Source of the DNA: Bradyrhizobium sp. ORS 285
Lineage (GTDB): Bacteria > Pseudomonadota > Alphaproteobacteria > Rhizobiales > Xanthobacteraceae
Assembly (NCBI RefSeq): GCF_900176205.1
Contig: NZ_LT859959.1
Span: 2,170,001-2,234,000 of the forward strand
Length of the DNA: 64,000 nucleotides
Reading direction: 5' to 3'
Below, in pieces: positions 55,880 to 64,000 of the stretch. Numbering within the stretch: position 1 is the stretch's first letter; each line of letters begins with the position of its first letter. Made by a program: the position numbers and the translations under genes. The notes beneath the pieces were generated by a model. The model did not search any database and was not told the DNA's origin. It saw nothing but the letters and a program-made list of their open reading frames with translations.

Positions 55880-56215
55880 ATGCTTGGATGCGTAAACTCT
55901 GAAATGGCAGAAACGAGGCCGGGATTGAGATTGTCAGATCAACCCTCGAATCGATCGATATACGTTTGTCAGCACGTGTTCGACATCTCGCGGGGTATGG
56001 ATTACGTCCATTATGACGGTGATGGTGATATCCTGATAACGTGCTCCGGAGATGATCATAATTTCCTTGATCCGACTGAGGTTCACGTAGTGGGCCTTGG
56101 GCACCTTTTGACTCGGGATCCAACGCTGAACGATCTGCCGGATCTCTCAAAAGGCGATTGGGCCGATCGGATGGATCGGCGACAACCCTGGCGGAAGCAC
56201 AATCACGAAACGTAG
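55880..56215 (+). CDS. Hypothetical protein
   Basis: This 111-aa acidic protein (VFDISRGMDYVHYDGDGDILITCSG, DPTEVHVVGLGHLLTRDPTLNDLPDL, DRRQPWRKHNHE) resembles a widespread small bacterial type with the layout HDGDGDWxFxC..DHxxD..VVxLxHLxxRDPTL. I know no function for it; some members sit next to toxin or immunity genes. Base composition is noticeably lower in GC than in its neighbours. Start could be ATG 55880 or ATG 55904. Confidence 0.55.
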   Translation: MLGCVNSEMAETRPGLRLSDQPSNRSIYVCQHVFDISRGMDYVHYDGDGDILITCSGDDHNFLDPTEVHVVGLGHLLTRDPTLNDLPDLSKGDWADRMDRRQPWRKHNHET

Positions 56216-56379
56216 TTGCCGCTACAGATCTCGTTCGATAGGTGCGATGAAAAAGTCGCAGCTGGTCGTTCACCTTGCTCAAGGGGTGAGCAGGCGCCTA
56301 GCGGTATTTGGGCTTGCCGACACCCCGCTCGCGCGCAACGATCGGCGACGGATCACCGCAACCGTCCAGGGAGCTTGCC

Positions 56380-58182
56380 ATGACCAAACCCACCCGCTTC
56401 TCGGTCGCCCCTCTGCACACGATGACGCGGCAGTTGGCCCATGTCGCCTCGGGCCGCGCCGCGCCCGATCTCGTCATCACCGGCGCGCGCGTGCTCTCGA
56501 CCTACTCGGAACGCATTCACCCGAACCGCGAGCTCTGGATCACCGGCGGGCGCGTCGCTGCCGTGAAGCCGGCCGGGGCGCACAAGGCGCTTCCCTCAGG
56601 CTTTGCGATCTACGACGCCGCCGACGGCATCATCGCTCCCGGCCTCGTCGATCCGCACATCCACATCGAATCCTCGATGGTGACGGCCTGTGCCTATGCG
56701 GAGGCGGCGCTGCTCAACGGCACCACGACGATCTTCTGCGACAGCCACGAGATTGGCAACGTCATGGACGTCGCGGGCGTCGAGGCCATGCTCGAGGACG
56801 CGCGCCAGGCGCCGCTGTCGATCTTTCTCACCGTGCCCTCGACGGTGCCGGCGACGTCGGCGGCGCTGGAGACCGCCGGCGGCGACCTCACGCCGGACAA
56901 GATCGCCGGCCTGTTCGACCGCTGGCCGGAGGCGATGGCGCTCGGCGAGAAGATGGATTTCGTCCCGGTCTGCATGGGCGACGAGCGCAGCCATGCGATC
57001 CTTGCCGCCGCCCTGCAGCGCGGGCGGCCGGTGTCCGGCCATGTCTATGGCCGCGAGTTCGTCGCGGCGTATGCCGCGAGCGGCGTGACCGATACGCATG
57101 AGGCGATCGATCGCGACATCGCCGACGACCTGCTCGATGCCGGCGTCTGGATCTTCCTGCGCGGCGGGCCGCCCACGACGCCGTGGCACAGCCTGCCGCA
57201 GGCGATCCGCACCATCACCGAGCTCGGCGCCTCGCACAAGCGCACCGCCGTCTGCACCGACGACCGCGACGCCGACGACCTCATGCTGTTCGGCCTGGAC
57301 TGGGTGGTGCGCGAAGCCGTGAAGGCCGGAATGTCACCGGAGCAGGCGTGGTCGATGGGCTCGCTGCACGGCGCGACGCGCTTTGCGATGGACGGCGAGA
57401 TCGGCGGTCTCGGCGGCGGCCGCCGCGCCGACCTGGTGCTGCTCGATGATGGCCTCAAGCCGCAATCGACCTGGTATGGCGGCGAACTCGTCGTCGAGAA
57501 GGGCAAGATCACCGCGCAGCTCGATCAGGCGCTGTCGCAACGTTATCAGTACCCGAAAGCGGCCTACGCCACGGTGAAGCTGCCGGCCAAGATGACGCTC
57601 ACGCCGGAGCTGCCGACCAAGGCCTGCACGGTCAACGCGATCAAGACCGCGCTGCCGGGCATCACGCTGATCCATGAGAAGGTCGCGATCGAGCCGGCCA
57701 ATGATTGGGAGACGCTGTTCGCGCGCCACGGCCTTTGCTTCGTCGCCGTGATCGAGCGTCACGGCAAGTCGGCCGGCAATGTCGCGCACGGGCTGTTGAA
57801 GGATTTCGGCCTGAAGCGCGGCGCCGTCGCCTCCAGCGTCGGCCATGACAGCCACAACATCATCGTCGCCGGCACTAACGAAGCCGACATGCAGGTCGCG
57901 GTGGCCGCGATCGGCGCGCAGCAGGGCGGTGTCTGCGTCGTTGCCGACGGCCAAGTGCGTGCGATGGTTCCGCTACCGATTGCGGGACTCCTGTCGGACA
58001 AGCGCATCACCGAAGTCGCTGATGAGGTGAAGCTGCTGAAACAGGAATGGGCCGAAGCCGGCTGCACCATTCCCTACATGGGCTTCAATTTGATTCCTCT
58101 ATCGGTCATTCCGGAAATTCGTATCACCGACAAGGGCCTCGTGCTGGTGCCGCAGATGGAGCTCGCGCCGCTGTTCGAATAG
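56380..58182 (+). CDS. ade: Adenine deaminase (Ade type)
   Basis: This 600-aa amidohydrolase-superfamily enzyme deaminates adenine to hypoxanthine and ammonia. The metal-binding start of the barrel is visible in [14 protein letters not shown], and the C-terminal adenine deaminase domain has [16 protein letters not shown]. It has the ADase signature [16 protein letters not shown] and [14 protein letters not shown]. Start ATG 56380 has CCAGGGAG 6 nt upstream. It lies upstream of gcl-hyi: purine degradation yields glyoxylate, which those genes consume, so grouping makes metabolic sense. Confidence 0.93.
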   Translation: MTKPTRFSVAPLHTMTRQLAHVASGRAAPDLVITGARVLSTYSERIHPNRELWITGGRVAAVKPAGAHKALPSGFAIYDAADGIIAPGLVDPHIHIESSMVTACAYAEAALLNGTTTIFCDSHEIGNVMDVAGVEAMLEDARQAPLSIFLTVPSTVPATSAALETAGGDLTPDKIAGLFDRWPEAMALGEKMDFVPVCMGDERSHAILAAALQRGRPVSGHVYGREFVAAYAASGVTDTHEAIDRDIADDLLDAGVWIFLRGGPPTTPWHSLPQAIRTITELGASHKRTAVCTDDRDADDLMLFGLDWVVREAVKAGMSPEQAWSMGSLHGATRFAMDGEIGGLGGGRRADLVLLDDGLKPQSTWYGGELVVEKGKITAQLDQALSQRYQYPKAAYATVKLPAKMTLTPELPTKACTVNAIKTALPGITLIHEKVAIEPANDWETLFARHGLCFVAVIERHGKSAGNVAHGLLKDFGLKRGAVASSVGHDSHNIIVAGTNEADMQVAVAAIGAQQGGVCVVADGQVRAMVPLPIAGLLSDKRITEVADEVKLLKQEWAEAGCTIPYMGFNLIPLSVIPEIRITDKGLVLVPQMELAPLFE

Positions 58183-58188
58183 CACGTT

Positions 58189-58220
58189 GTTAGGACATGT
58201 CAGCGTGTCTCCGTCCTAAC
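58189..58220. promoter_or_regulatory. 8-bp inverted repeat between ade and gcl
   Basis: GTTAGGAC-N16-GTCCTAAC directly after the ade stop. There is no T-run, so an operator for gcl or a weak terminator are both possible. Confidence 0.4.
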
Positions 58221-58337
58221 TAACTGAAGCGCCCGACCTTTTGCCGAGCATGCCGCATCGTGGGAAAAATCGACGACTGAATTGAGATCATTGCCGTCAG
58301 CAGCGATCCTCGCGCATCAAATAACGGGAGGCGCGAG

Positions 58338-60125
<1,788 letters not shown>

Positions 60126-60158
60126 TCGCATCCGCCGCTCTCATCCGAGGACCAGACC

Positions 60159-60950
60159 ATGCCGCGCTTCGCCGCCAATCTCACCATGCTTTTCAACGAG
60201 CTGCCGTTCATGGAGCGCTTCGCCGCCGCCAAGGCGGCCGGCTTCAGCGGTGTCGAATATCTATTCCCCTACGACTTCGACAAGGCCGAGCTGCGCGAGC
60301 AACTCGCCCGCCACGGCCTGACCCAGGTGCTGCACAATCTGCCGGCCGGCAACTGGGCCGCGGGTGAACGAGGCATCGCCATCCTGCCGGACCGTGTCGA
60401 TGACTTCCGCGACGGCGTTCGTCGCGCGATCGAGTATGCAAAGGCACTCGACTGCCGCCAGCTCAACTGCCTCGTCGGGTCAGCGCCTGATGGCGCCGAT
60501 CCGCGCGAGCTCAATCAGACGCTGGTGCGCAACCTCCGCTTCGCCGCGACCGCGCTGAAGGCGCAGGGCATCAAGCTCCTGATCGAGCCGATCAACACGC
60601 TCGACATTCCCGGCTTCTATCTCAACCGCACTGCCCAGGCGCTGCAGCTGATCTCCGAGGTCGAGTCCGACAATTTGTTCGTCCAATACGACGTCTACCA
60701 CATGCAGATCATGGAGGGCGACCTCGCGCGCACCATGCAGAAGCATCTCGCCCGCATCGGCCACATCCAGCTCGCCGACAACCCCGGCCGCCACGAGCCT
60801 GGGACGGGCGAGATCAACTACCCCTTCCTGTTCCGCCACCTCGACGCCATCGGCTATGGCGGGTGGATCGGCTGCGAGTACAAGCCTCAGACGACGACGG
60901 AAGCGGGACTCGGCTGGCTGACGGAGCGCGCTCCCGTTTCCACGAACTGA
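60159..60950 (+). CDS. hyi: Hydroxypyruvate isomerase
   Basis: This 263-aa TIM-barrel protein (xylose-isomerase-like family) interconverts hydroxypyruvate and tartronate semialdehyde. Family segments are PRFAANLTMLFNELPFMERFAAAKAAGF, LIEPINTLDIPGFYL, QYDVYHMQIMEGDL and HIQLADNPGRHEPGTGEINY, which include the metal-binding Glu/Asp/His residues. It lies 33 bp after gcl and is presumably co-transcribed. A tartronate semialdehyde reductase (glxR) gene is not in the window. Confidence 0.95.
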   Translation: MPRFAANLTMLFNELPFMERFAAAKAAGFSGVEYLFPYDFDKAELREQLARHGLTQVLHNLPAGNWAAGERGIAILPDRVDDFRDGVRRAIEYAKALDCRQLNCLVGSAPDGADPRELNQTLVRNLRFAATALKAQGIKLLIEPINTLDIPGFYLNRTAQALQLISEVESDNLFVQYDVYHMQIMEGDLARTMQKHLARIGHIQLADNPGRHEPGTGEINYPFLFRHLDAIGYGGWIGCEYKPQTTTEAGLGWLTERAPVSTN

Positions 60951-61052
60951 GCTTTGCACGTGTAGTTCGGCCCGGATGTCGCCGGCAAGGCAACGCGGCT
61001 GCCAGCCTCGCTACGCAGACGGCTAGCCAGCCTTCTCCACAGAGCAGGGAGC

Positions 61053-61097
61053 GCTCCCTCTCCCCGTTCTTCACGGGCAGAGGGTCGGGGTGAGGGG
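61053..61097. repeat. REP-like palindrome
   Basis: CCCTCTCCCCGTTCTTCACGGGCAGAGGG-type hairpin followed by GGGTGAGGGG. Same class as at 19212 and 28741. Confidence 0.65.
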
Positions 61098-61150
61098 CAG
61101 CCACACGCGAGATCTATATAGGCCTCGCAACGCACAGCATCTAGCGCCTT

Positions 61151-61615
61151 CTACCGCTGTTCGCTGCGCGCACCCTGGCCATCGCTCGCGCAGGGCCGGT
61201 ACAGCGCTTGGAGCTGCGCGCCGCGAAGGAAGATCATGCGCGAGGTCATGCCGCCATGGCGCGTGATCCATTTCTTCACCGCGGCTGGGTAGCGGTCATA
61301 GAGCATCTGTGTTGCTTCAGGGTTGGGAATAGGCTTTCCATCCGGCCCAGGATTGTCCGCGACCTTGAAGCCGAAGGCGGCTCTTGGGGTCACACAGATG
61401 TTGTCGTGAGGAATGTAGGACAGAACGAGCGTGCAGGCGCCGGCGCAGATCCCGTCAATGATGACGGACGCGCCAAAATTGCGCAGAAGCTCGAATCTGT
61501 CGACATAGTTGCCGATCCGTCCGCCCGGATCGAAAACAATGCGTACGGCTGCATGGCTCTTCCCTGTGCTCCCCAGCACGAGCGCCGCGACCAGGATCCC
61601 CCTCAACAACCTCAT
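61151..61615 (-). CDS. Exported protein with ClpP/crotonase-like segment
   Basis: This 154-aa protein has a signal peptide (MRLLRGILVAALVLGSTGKSHA). The mature part resembles periplasmic ClpP-like proteins: GGRIGNYVDRFELLRNFGASVIIDGICAGACTLVLSYIP, then VTPRAAFGFKVAD. In the ClpP pattern the residue after the turn G-x-C-x-S-A-C is serine; here it reads CAGAC, so the catalytic serine appears replaced. It may be a non-catalytic relative. It ends in a basic tail. Confidence 0.6.
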   Translation of the reverse strand: MRLLRGILVAALVLGSTGKSHAAVRIVFDPGGRIGNYVDRFELLRNFGASVIIDGICAGACTLVLSYIPHDNICVTPRAAFGFKVADNPGPDGKPIPNPEATQMLYDRYPAAVKKWITRHGGMTSRMIFLRGAQLQALYRPCASDGQGARSEQR

Positions 61616-62054
61616 CTGTCCCCCGCGTCCAACTCCATCGCCACACGCGATGGATGGGGGGCCCTACCGCATTCTTCTCGGAGCGTCCACGGGCAAGCAC
61701 GGCCGGGCTCACCGCCTGCGATCGGATGAGTTCATCATGTCATCATGAATGGGCTGGGGTGGACGACGGCCGCGCGAAGATGCCAGCGAGCTGAGCGCGT
61801 CAGTTGGCCGACCGGCCCCAGCCAGGCTGCGCCAGATCCGTCGCTCTTTGCCGTGTGCTGAGTGTAGCGCCGCCTTTCGGCGAGGGTGTTGCCAGCGAGA
61901 TGCCGCCGCTGGCGCGGGGCTGCCCAGCGGCGGCGATCTCAATGGCGCCAAGCATCCGCACCGATACGTCGATTCCTGACGATATCGGTCGTGCCGTTCA
62001 GAAGGTCGTAGTCGTCAGCAGAGCACCGGCCGTGGTGCAAATCTTCACGCGAGG
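61616..62054. other. Stretch without a recognisable gene
   Basis: Short overlapping frames on both strands lack family resemblance and ribosome-binding sites. It may be decayed coding DNA. Confidence 0.5.
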
Positions 62055-62324
62055 TCAGGTTTTGAAGCCGAGGCTCGAGCAGTACCACCAGATGTCATTG
62101 GTCCGCCAACCCATCTTGATCGAGGCCGAATGGCAATCGGCATAATCCTTGAACTGGTACACGTTCTTGCAAGCCGCAAAGGCGGGCCACACGCCGCCGG
62201 TGCAGCCAGTGCCTGTAGCCGGGCTTTGAGCGGGCCCAGCGTGCAGCGCACGCCGGTCCTCGGCATTGGCGGGCGCGACCGCAGCCGCCACCAGAGTCAG
62301 AGCCAAGACGAACAAGACTTTCAT
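62055..62324 (-). CDS. Small exported cysteine-containing protein
   Basis: This 89-aa protein has a signal peptide (MKVLFVLALTLVAAAVAPANA) and a mature part with four cysteines (GTGCTGGVWPAFAAC, YADCHSAS, WWYCSSLG), probably two disulfides. GAGGAG stands 6 nt before ATG 62324; an in-frame ATG two codons earlier is possible. The function is unknown. It stands alone. Confidence 0.7.
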   Translation of the reverse strand: MKVLFVLALTLVAAAVAPANAEDRRALHAGPAQSPATGTGCTGGVWPAFAACKNVYQFKDYADCHSASIKMGWRTNDIWWYCSSLGFKT

Positions 62325-62610
62325 GGTCATCTCCTCTCGGTTGAGCACAATCAGGAGAAGCACCATAGCAGGATGTCTACCGCTCGAATAGCGAGATTCC
62401 GACCGCGACGCGGCGCGTATGTGAAGTCTGTCGTTCGGATGCGTCTAATCAGTTGGTCTCATCATCCATGAAGGCGTCATACGTTGCCCGAGTTCGGTCA
62501 CTCGCGGAATGGCGCCTGGCCGGCGCGGCTAGGGATGACGTTTCGTCTCGCCACATAGGTTGACCGCACTCCGACAGATTCCGCAGGCCAAAGGTCGTCC
62601 GAGGTCCCCG

Positions 62611-62706
62611 ATGTCATCTGTCGCGACCGTGTTTGCCCAATGCTATTTTTTCGGCACCCGCGTGTCGGGACGACCAGTGGTGAATCGTCCTCGGGTGGAC
62701 AGCTGA
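62611..62706 (+). pseudogene. Remnant 5' end of a second arr-like gene
   Basis: ATG 62611 encodes MSSVATVFAQCYFFGTR, nearly the same as MSHVATVFAQSFFHGTR of the intact arr at 63446. It then diverges and stops at 62706. Similarity begins upstream of the ATG, including the GAGGTC ribosome-binding site. The fragment has lost the conserved His of FFHG (here FFFG). Confidence 0.75.
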
Positions 62707-62718
62707 GGAACCTGCGCG

Positions 62719-63351
62719 ATGATCACAATCTTCGGAGAGGGCAGAGGCTTTCGGGTCGTCTGGCTGCTGGAGGAGATGGAGCTGCCGTACCGGCTCCGGG
62801 ATGTGGATCTCCTGGCCGGGGTCGACAACGACGCTGAGTTCCTCGCGATCAATCCGGCCGGGTTCATCCCGGCGATGCAGGACGGCGATGTCACGATGGT
62901 CGAGTCGGTCGCCATCATGGAGTACATCCTGGCGCGGTATGGGCCGACGGCGCTGGCGCCGGCAGCTCAGGATGCGGCGTTTCCAGCCTATCAGCAGTTT
63001 CTTCACCTCGGCGAGGCCGGCCTCGCCGCCTCGCTTTATTTCGTGTCGGGCGCCCGGCATCTCGCGCCGGAGAGCGAGCGCGACAATTGGAGCGCGCGTC
63101 AGGCGATGGGCGTGTTCACTACCCGAATGACCCTGGTGACGCGACAGCTGGAGCGCGGACCCTACATGGCCGGCGATGCATTCACCGCGGCGGACATTTC
63201 CGTCGGCTACGCGCTCGAAATGGCCCGGAAGAACGTCGGCGTCGCGTTCGACGGGGCGGTGCAGGCGTACATGACCCGGTTGCGAGCCCGTGCCGGCTAT
63301 CGGCGCGCCTTGGAGGCGTGCCACGCCACGCGGCGCTGGTGGACTAGCTAG
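62719..63351 (+). CDS. Glutathione S-transferase family protein
   Basis: This 210-aa protein has a thioredoxin-fold N-terminal domain (FGEGRGFRVVWLLEEMELPYRL, NPAGFIPAMQDGDVTMVESVAIMEYIL with the cis-Pro and ES glutathione contacts) and an all-helical C-terminal domain with FTAADISVGYAL, the N-capping box. It likely conjugates or reduces substrates with glutathione in the cytoplasm. ATG 62719 follows the arr remnant by 12 nt. The gene sits between the broken and the intact arr sequences. Confidence 0.88.
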   Translation: MITIFGEGRGFRVVWLLEEMELPYRLRDVDLLAGVDNDAEFLAINPAGFIPAMQDGDVTMVESVAIMEYILARYGPTALAPAAQDAAFPAYQQFLHLGEAGLAASLYFVSGARHLAPESERDNWSARQAMGVFTTRMTLVTRQLERGPYMAGDAFTAADISVGYALEMARKNVGVAFDGAVQAYMTRLRARAGYRRALEACHATRRWWTS

Positions 63352-63445
63352 ACGACGAAGCGCCCCGGCGATCTCAGACATGGGCCTGTCCGCATCCATG
63401 ATAAGGGCCGGGCTCGCCCCGAAAGGATTCTATTCGAGGTCATTG

Positions 63446-63859
63446 ATGTCACATGTTGCGACCGTTTTTGCTCAATCCTTCTTTCACGGCACGCGCGCCG
63501 ATTTGAGGCCCGGTGATCTGATTGCCGTTGGCTATCCCTCCAACTTCACCGAGGCGGAGCCGCTGTCCTGGGTCTACTTCACGGCGACACTGGATGCGGC
63601 GATCTGGGGCGCGGAGCTTGCCGCAGGTGATGGACGTGAAAGGATCTACGTCGTGGAGCCGACCGGGCCGATCGTCGATGATCCGAACCTGACCGACAAG
63701 AAGTTCCCGGGGAATCCGACGCGCTCGTTTCGATCGCGCGCGCCGCTGCGCGTTCTTGCCGAGGTCGTCGGTTGGCACGGGCACGCGCCGGATGCGGTGA
63801 AGAACATGAAGGAGGGCGTTGCGCGGGCGATGGTCGAGGGGCGGGGCCTCATCGATTGA
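63446..63859 (+). CDS. arr: Rifampin ADP-ribosyltransferase
   Basis: This 137-aa enzyme uses NAD+ to ADP-ribosylate rifamycins. Family blocks are FFHGTRADLRPGDLIAVGYPSNF with the NAD-binding His, YFTATLDAAIWGAELAAG, RIYVVEPTGPIVDDPNLTDKKFPGNPTRSFRS and LAEVVGWHGH. ATG 63446 is supported by GAGG 8 nt upstream and by the parallel start of the remnant at 62611. The frame extends farther upstream into the GST gene, but that part is not coding. It is common in environmental bacteria. Confidence 0.93.
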   Translation: MSHVATVFAQSFFHGTRADLRPGDLIAVGYPSNFTEAEPLSWVYFTATLDAAIWGAELAAGDGRERIYVVEPTGPIVDDPNLTDKKFPGNPTRSFRSRAPLRVLAEVVGWHGHAPDAVKNMKEGVARAMVEGRGLID

Positions 63860-64000
63860 GGGGCGCGATTGTCGTCCCGATTGGTGTCATGATGGTGAGC
63901 ATCTCCTTTGCCTCCATCCGCCCCGACGTCCGCGCAGCAGGGGCCGCTTGCCCGTCGGGCAAAGCAGTCCTGGCGTTTTGCGCGACGCGACCAATCCCGC

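Overview
The window is high-GC alphaproteobacterial chromosome. It most resembles Bradyrhizobium or a close relative. The grounds are the RecA, AlaS and glycine cleavage sequences, a GAAC-N7-GAAC SOS box, families typical of that group (DUF6894, tripartite tricarboxylate transporters) and the kinds of dispersed palindromic repeats. This assignment comes from recognition, not a database search. I see no rRNA, tRNA, CRISPR array or prophage.

Layout. 1-8.7 kb: a cut-off acetyltransferase, an HD-GYP protein, a lipoprotein, a caspase-fold protein, PilZ and thioesterase genes and several very small proteins. One of these is a zinc-ribbon gene with an in-frame TGA. 8.9-19.2 kb: core genes, namely SOS-controlled recA, the glycine cleavage operon gcvT-gcvH-gcvP behind a tandem glycine riboswitch, alaS, and a cyclic-nucleotide-gated K+ channel gene. 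19.5-28.6 kb: NAD-dependent molybdenum formate dehydrogenase (fdsG-fdsB-fdsA-fdhD-fdsD), a divergent LysR regulator, a YeeE-type thiosulfate transporter and a small monooxygenase-like protein. 28.7-34.4 kb: an IS4-family element inserted in a repeat, a PAS histidine kinase and a cation efflux protein. 34.5-54.9 kb: an oxalate-centred region with a quinone oxidoreductase-like gene, a CBS protein, two OxlT-like MFS carriers, tctCBA, an unrecognised 45-aa protein, frc, oxc, a GntR/FCD regulator and an ADP-forming acyl-CoA ligase-like gene. It is interrupted at 43.8-48.3 kb by accessory genes and an IS256-family insertion that splits a gene. 55-61 kb: IclR regulator, adenine deaminase, glyoxylate carboligase and hydroxypyruvate isomerase. 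61-64 kb: secreted small proteins, a GST, rifampin ADP-ribosyltransferase (arr) and a broken second arr start.

How the parts fit. Oxalate would enter by the MFS carriers, be activated to oxalyl-CoA by Frc, be decarboxylated by Oxc to formyl-CoA, and leave as formate for oxidation by Fds to CO2 and NADH. Glyoxylate from purine breakdown would go through Gcl and Hyi, and glycine through the Gcv system. 

The main discovery is a shared 17-bp operator, TGGYAT-N5-ATGCCA. It occurs at six places, always in front of oxalate-region genes. In five promoters it starts 1-3 nt downstream of a -35-like hexamer. The GntR/FCD regulator encoded between oxc and the ligase gene is the obvious candidate to bind it. 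This ties the CBS protein, both MFS carriers, the 45-aa protein and the ligase into one putative oxalate regulon.
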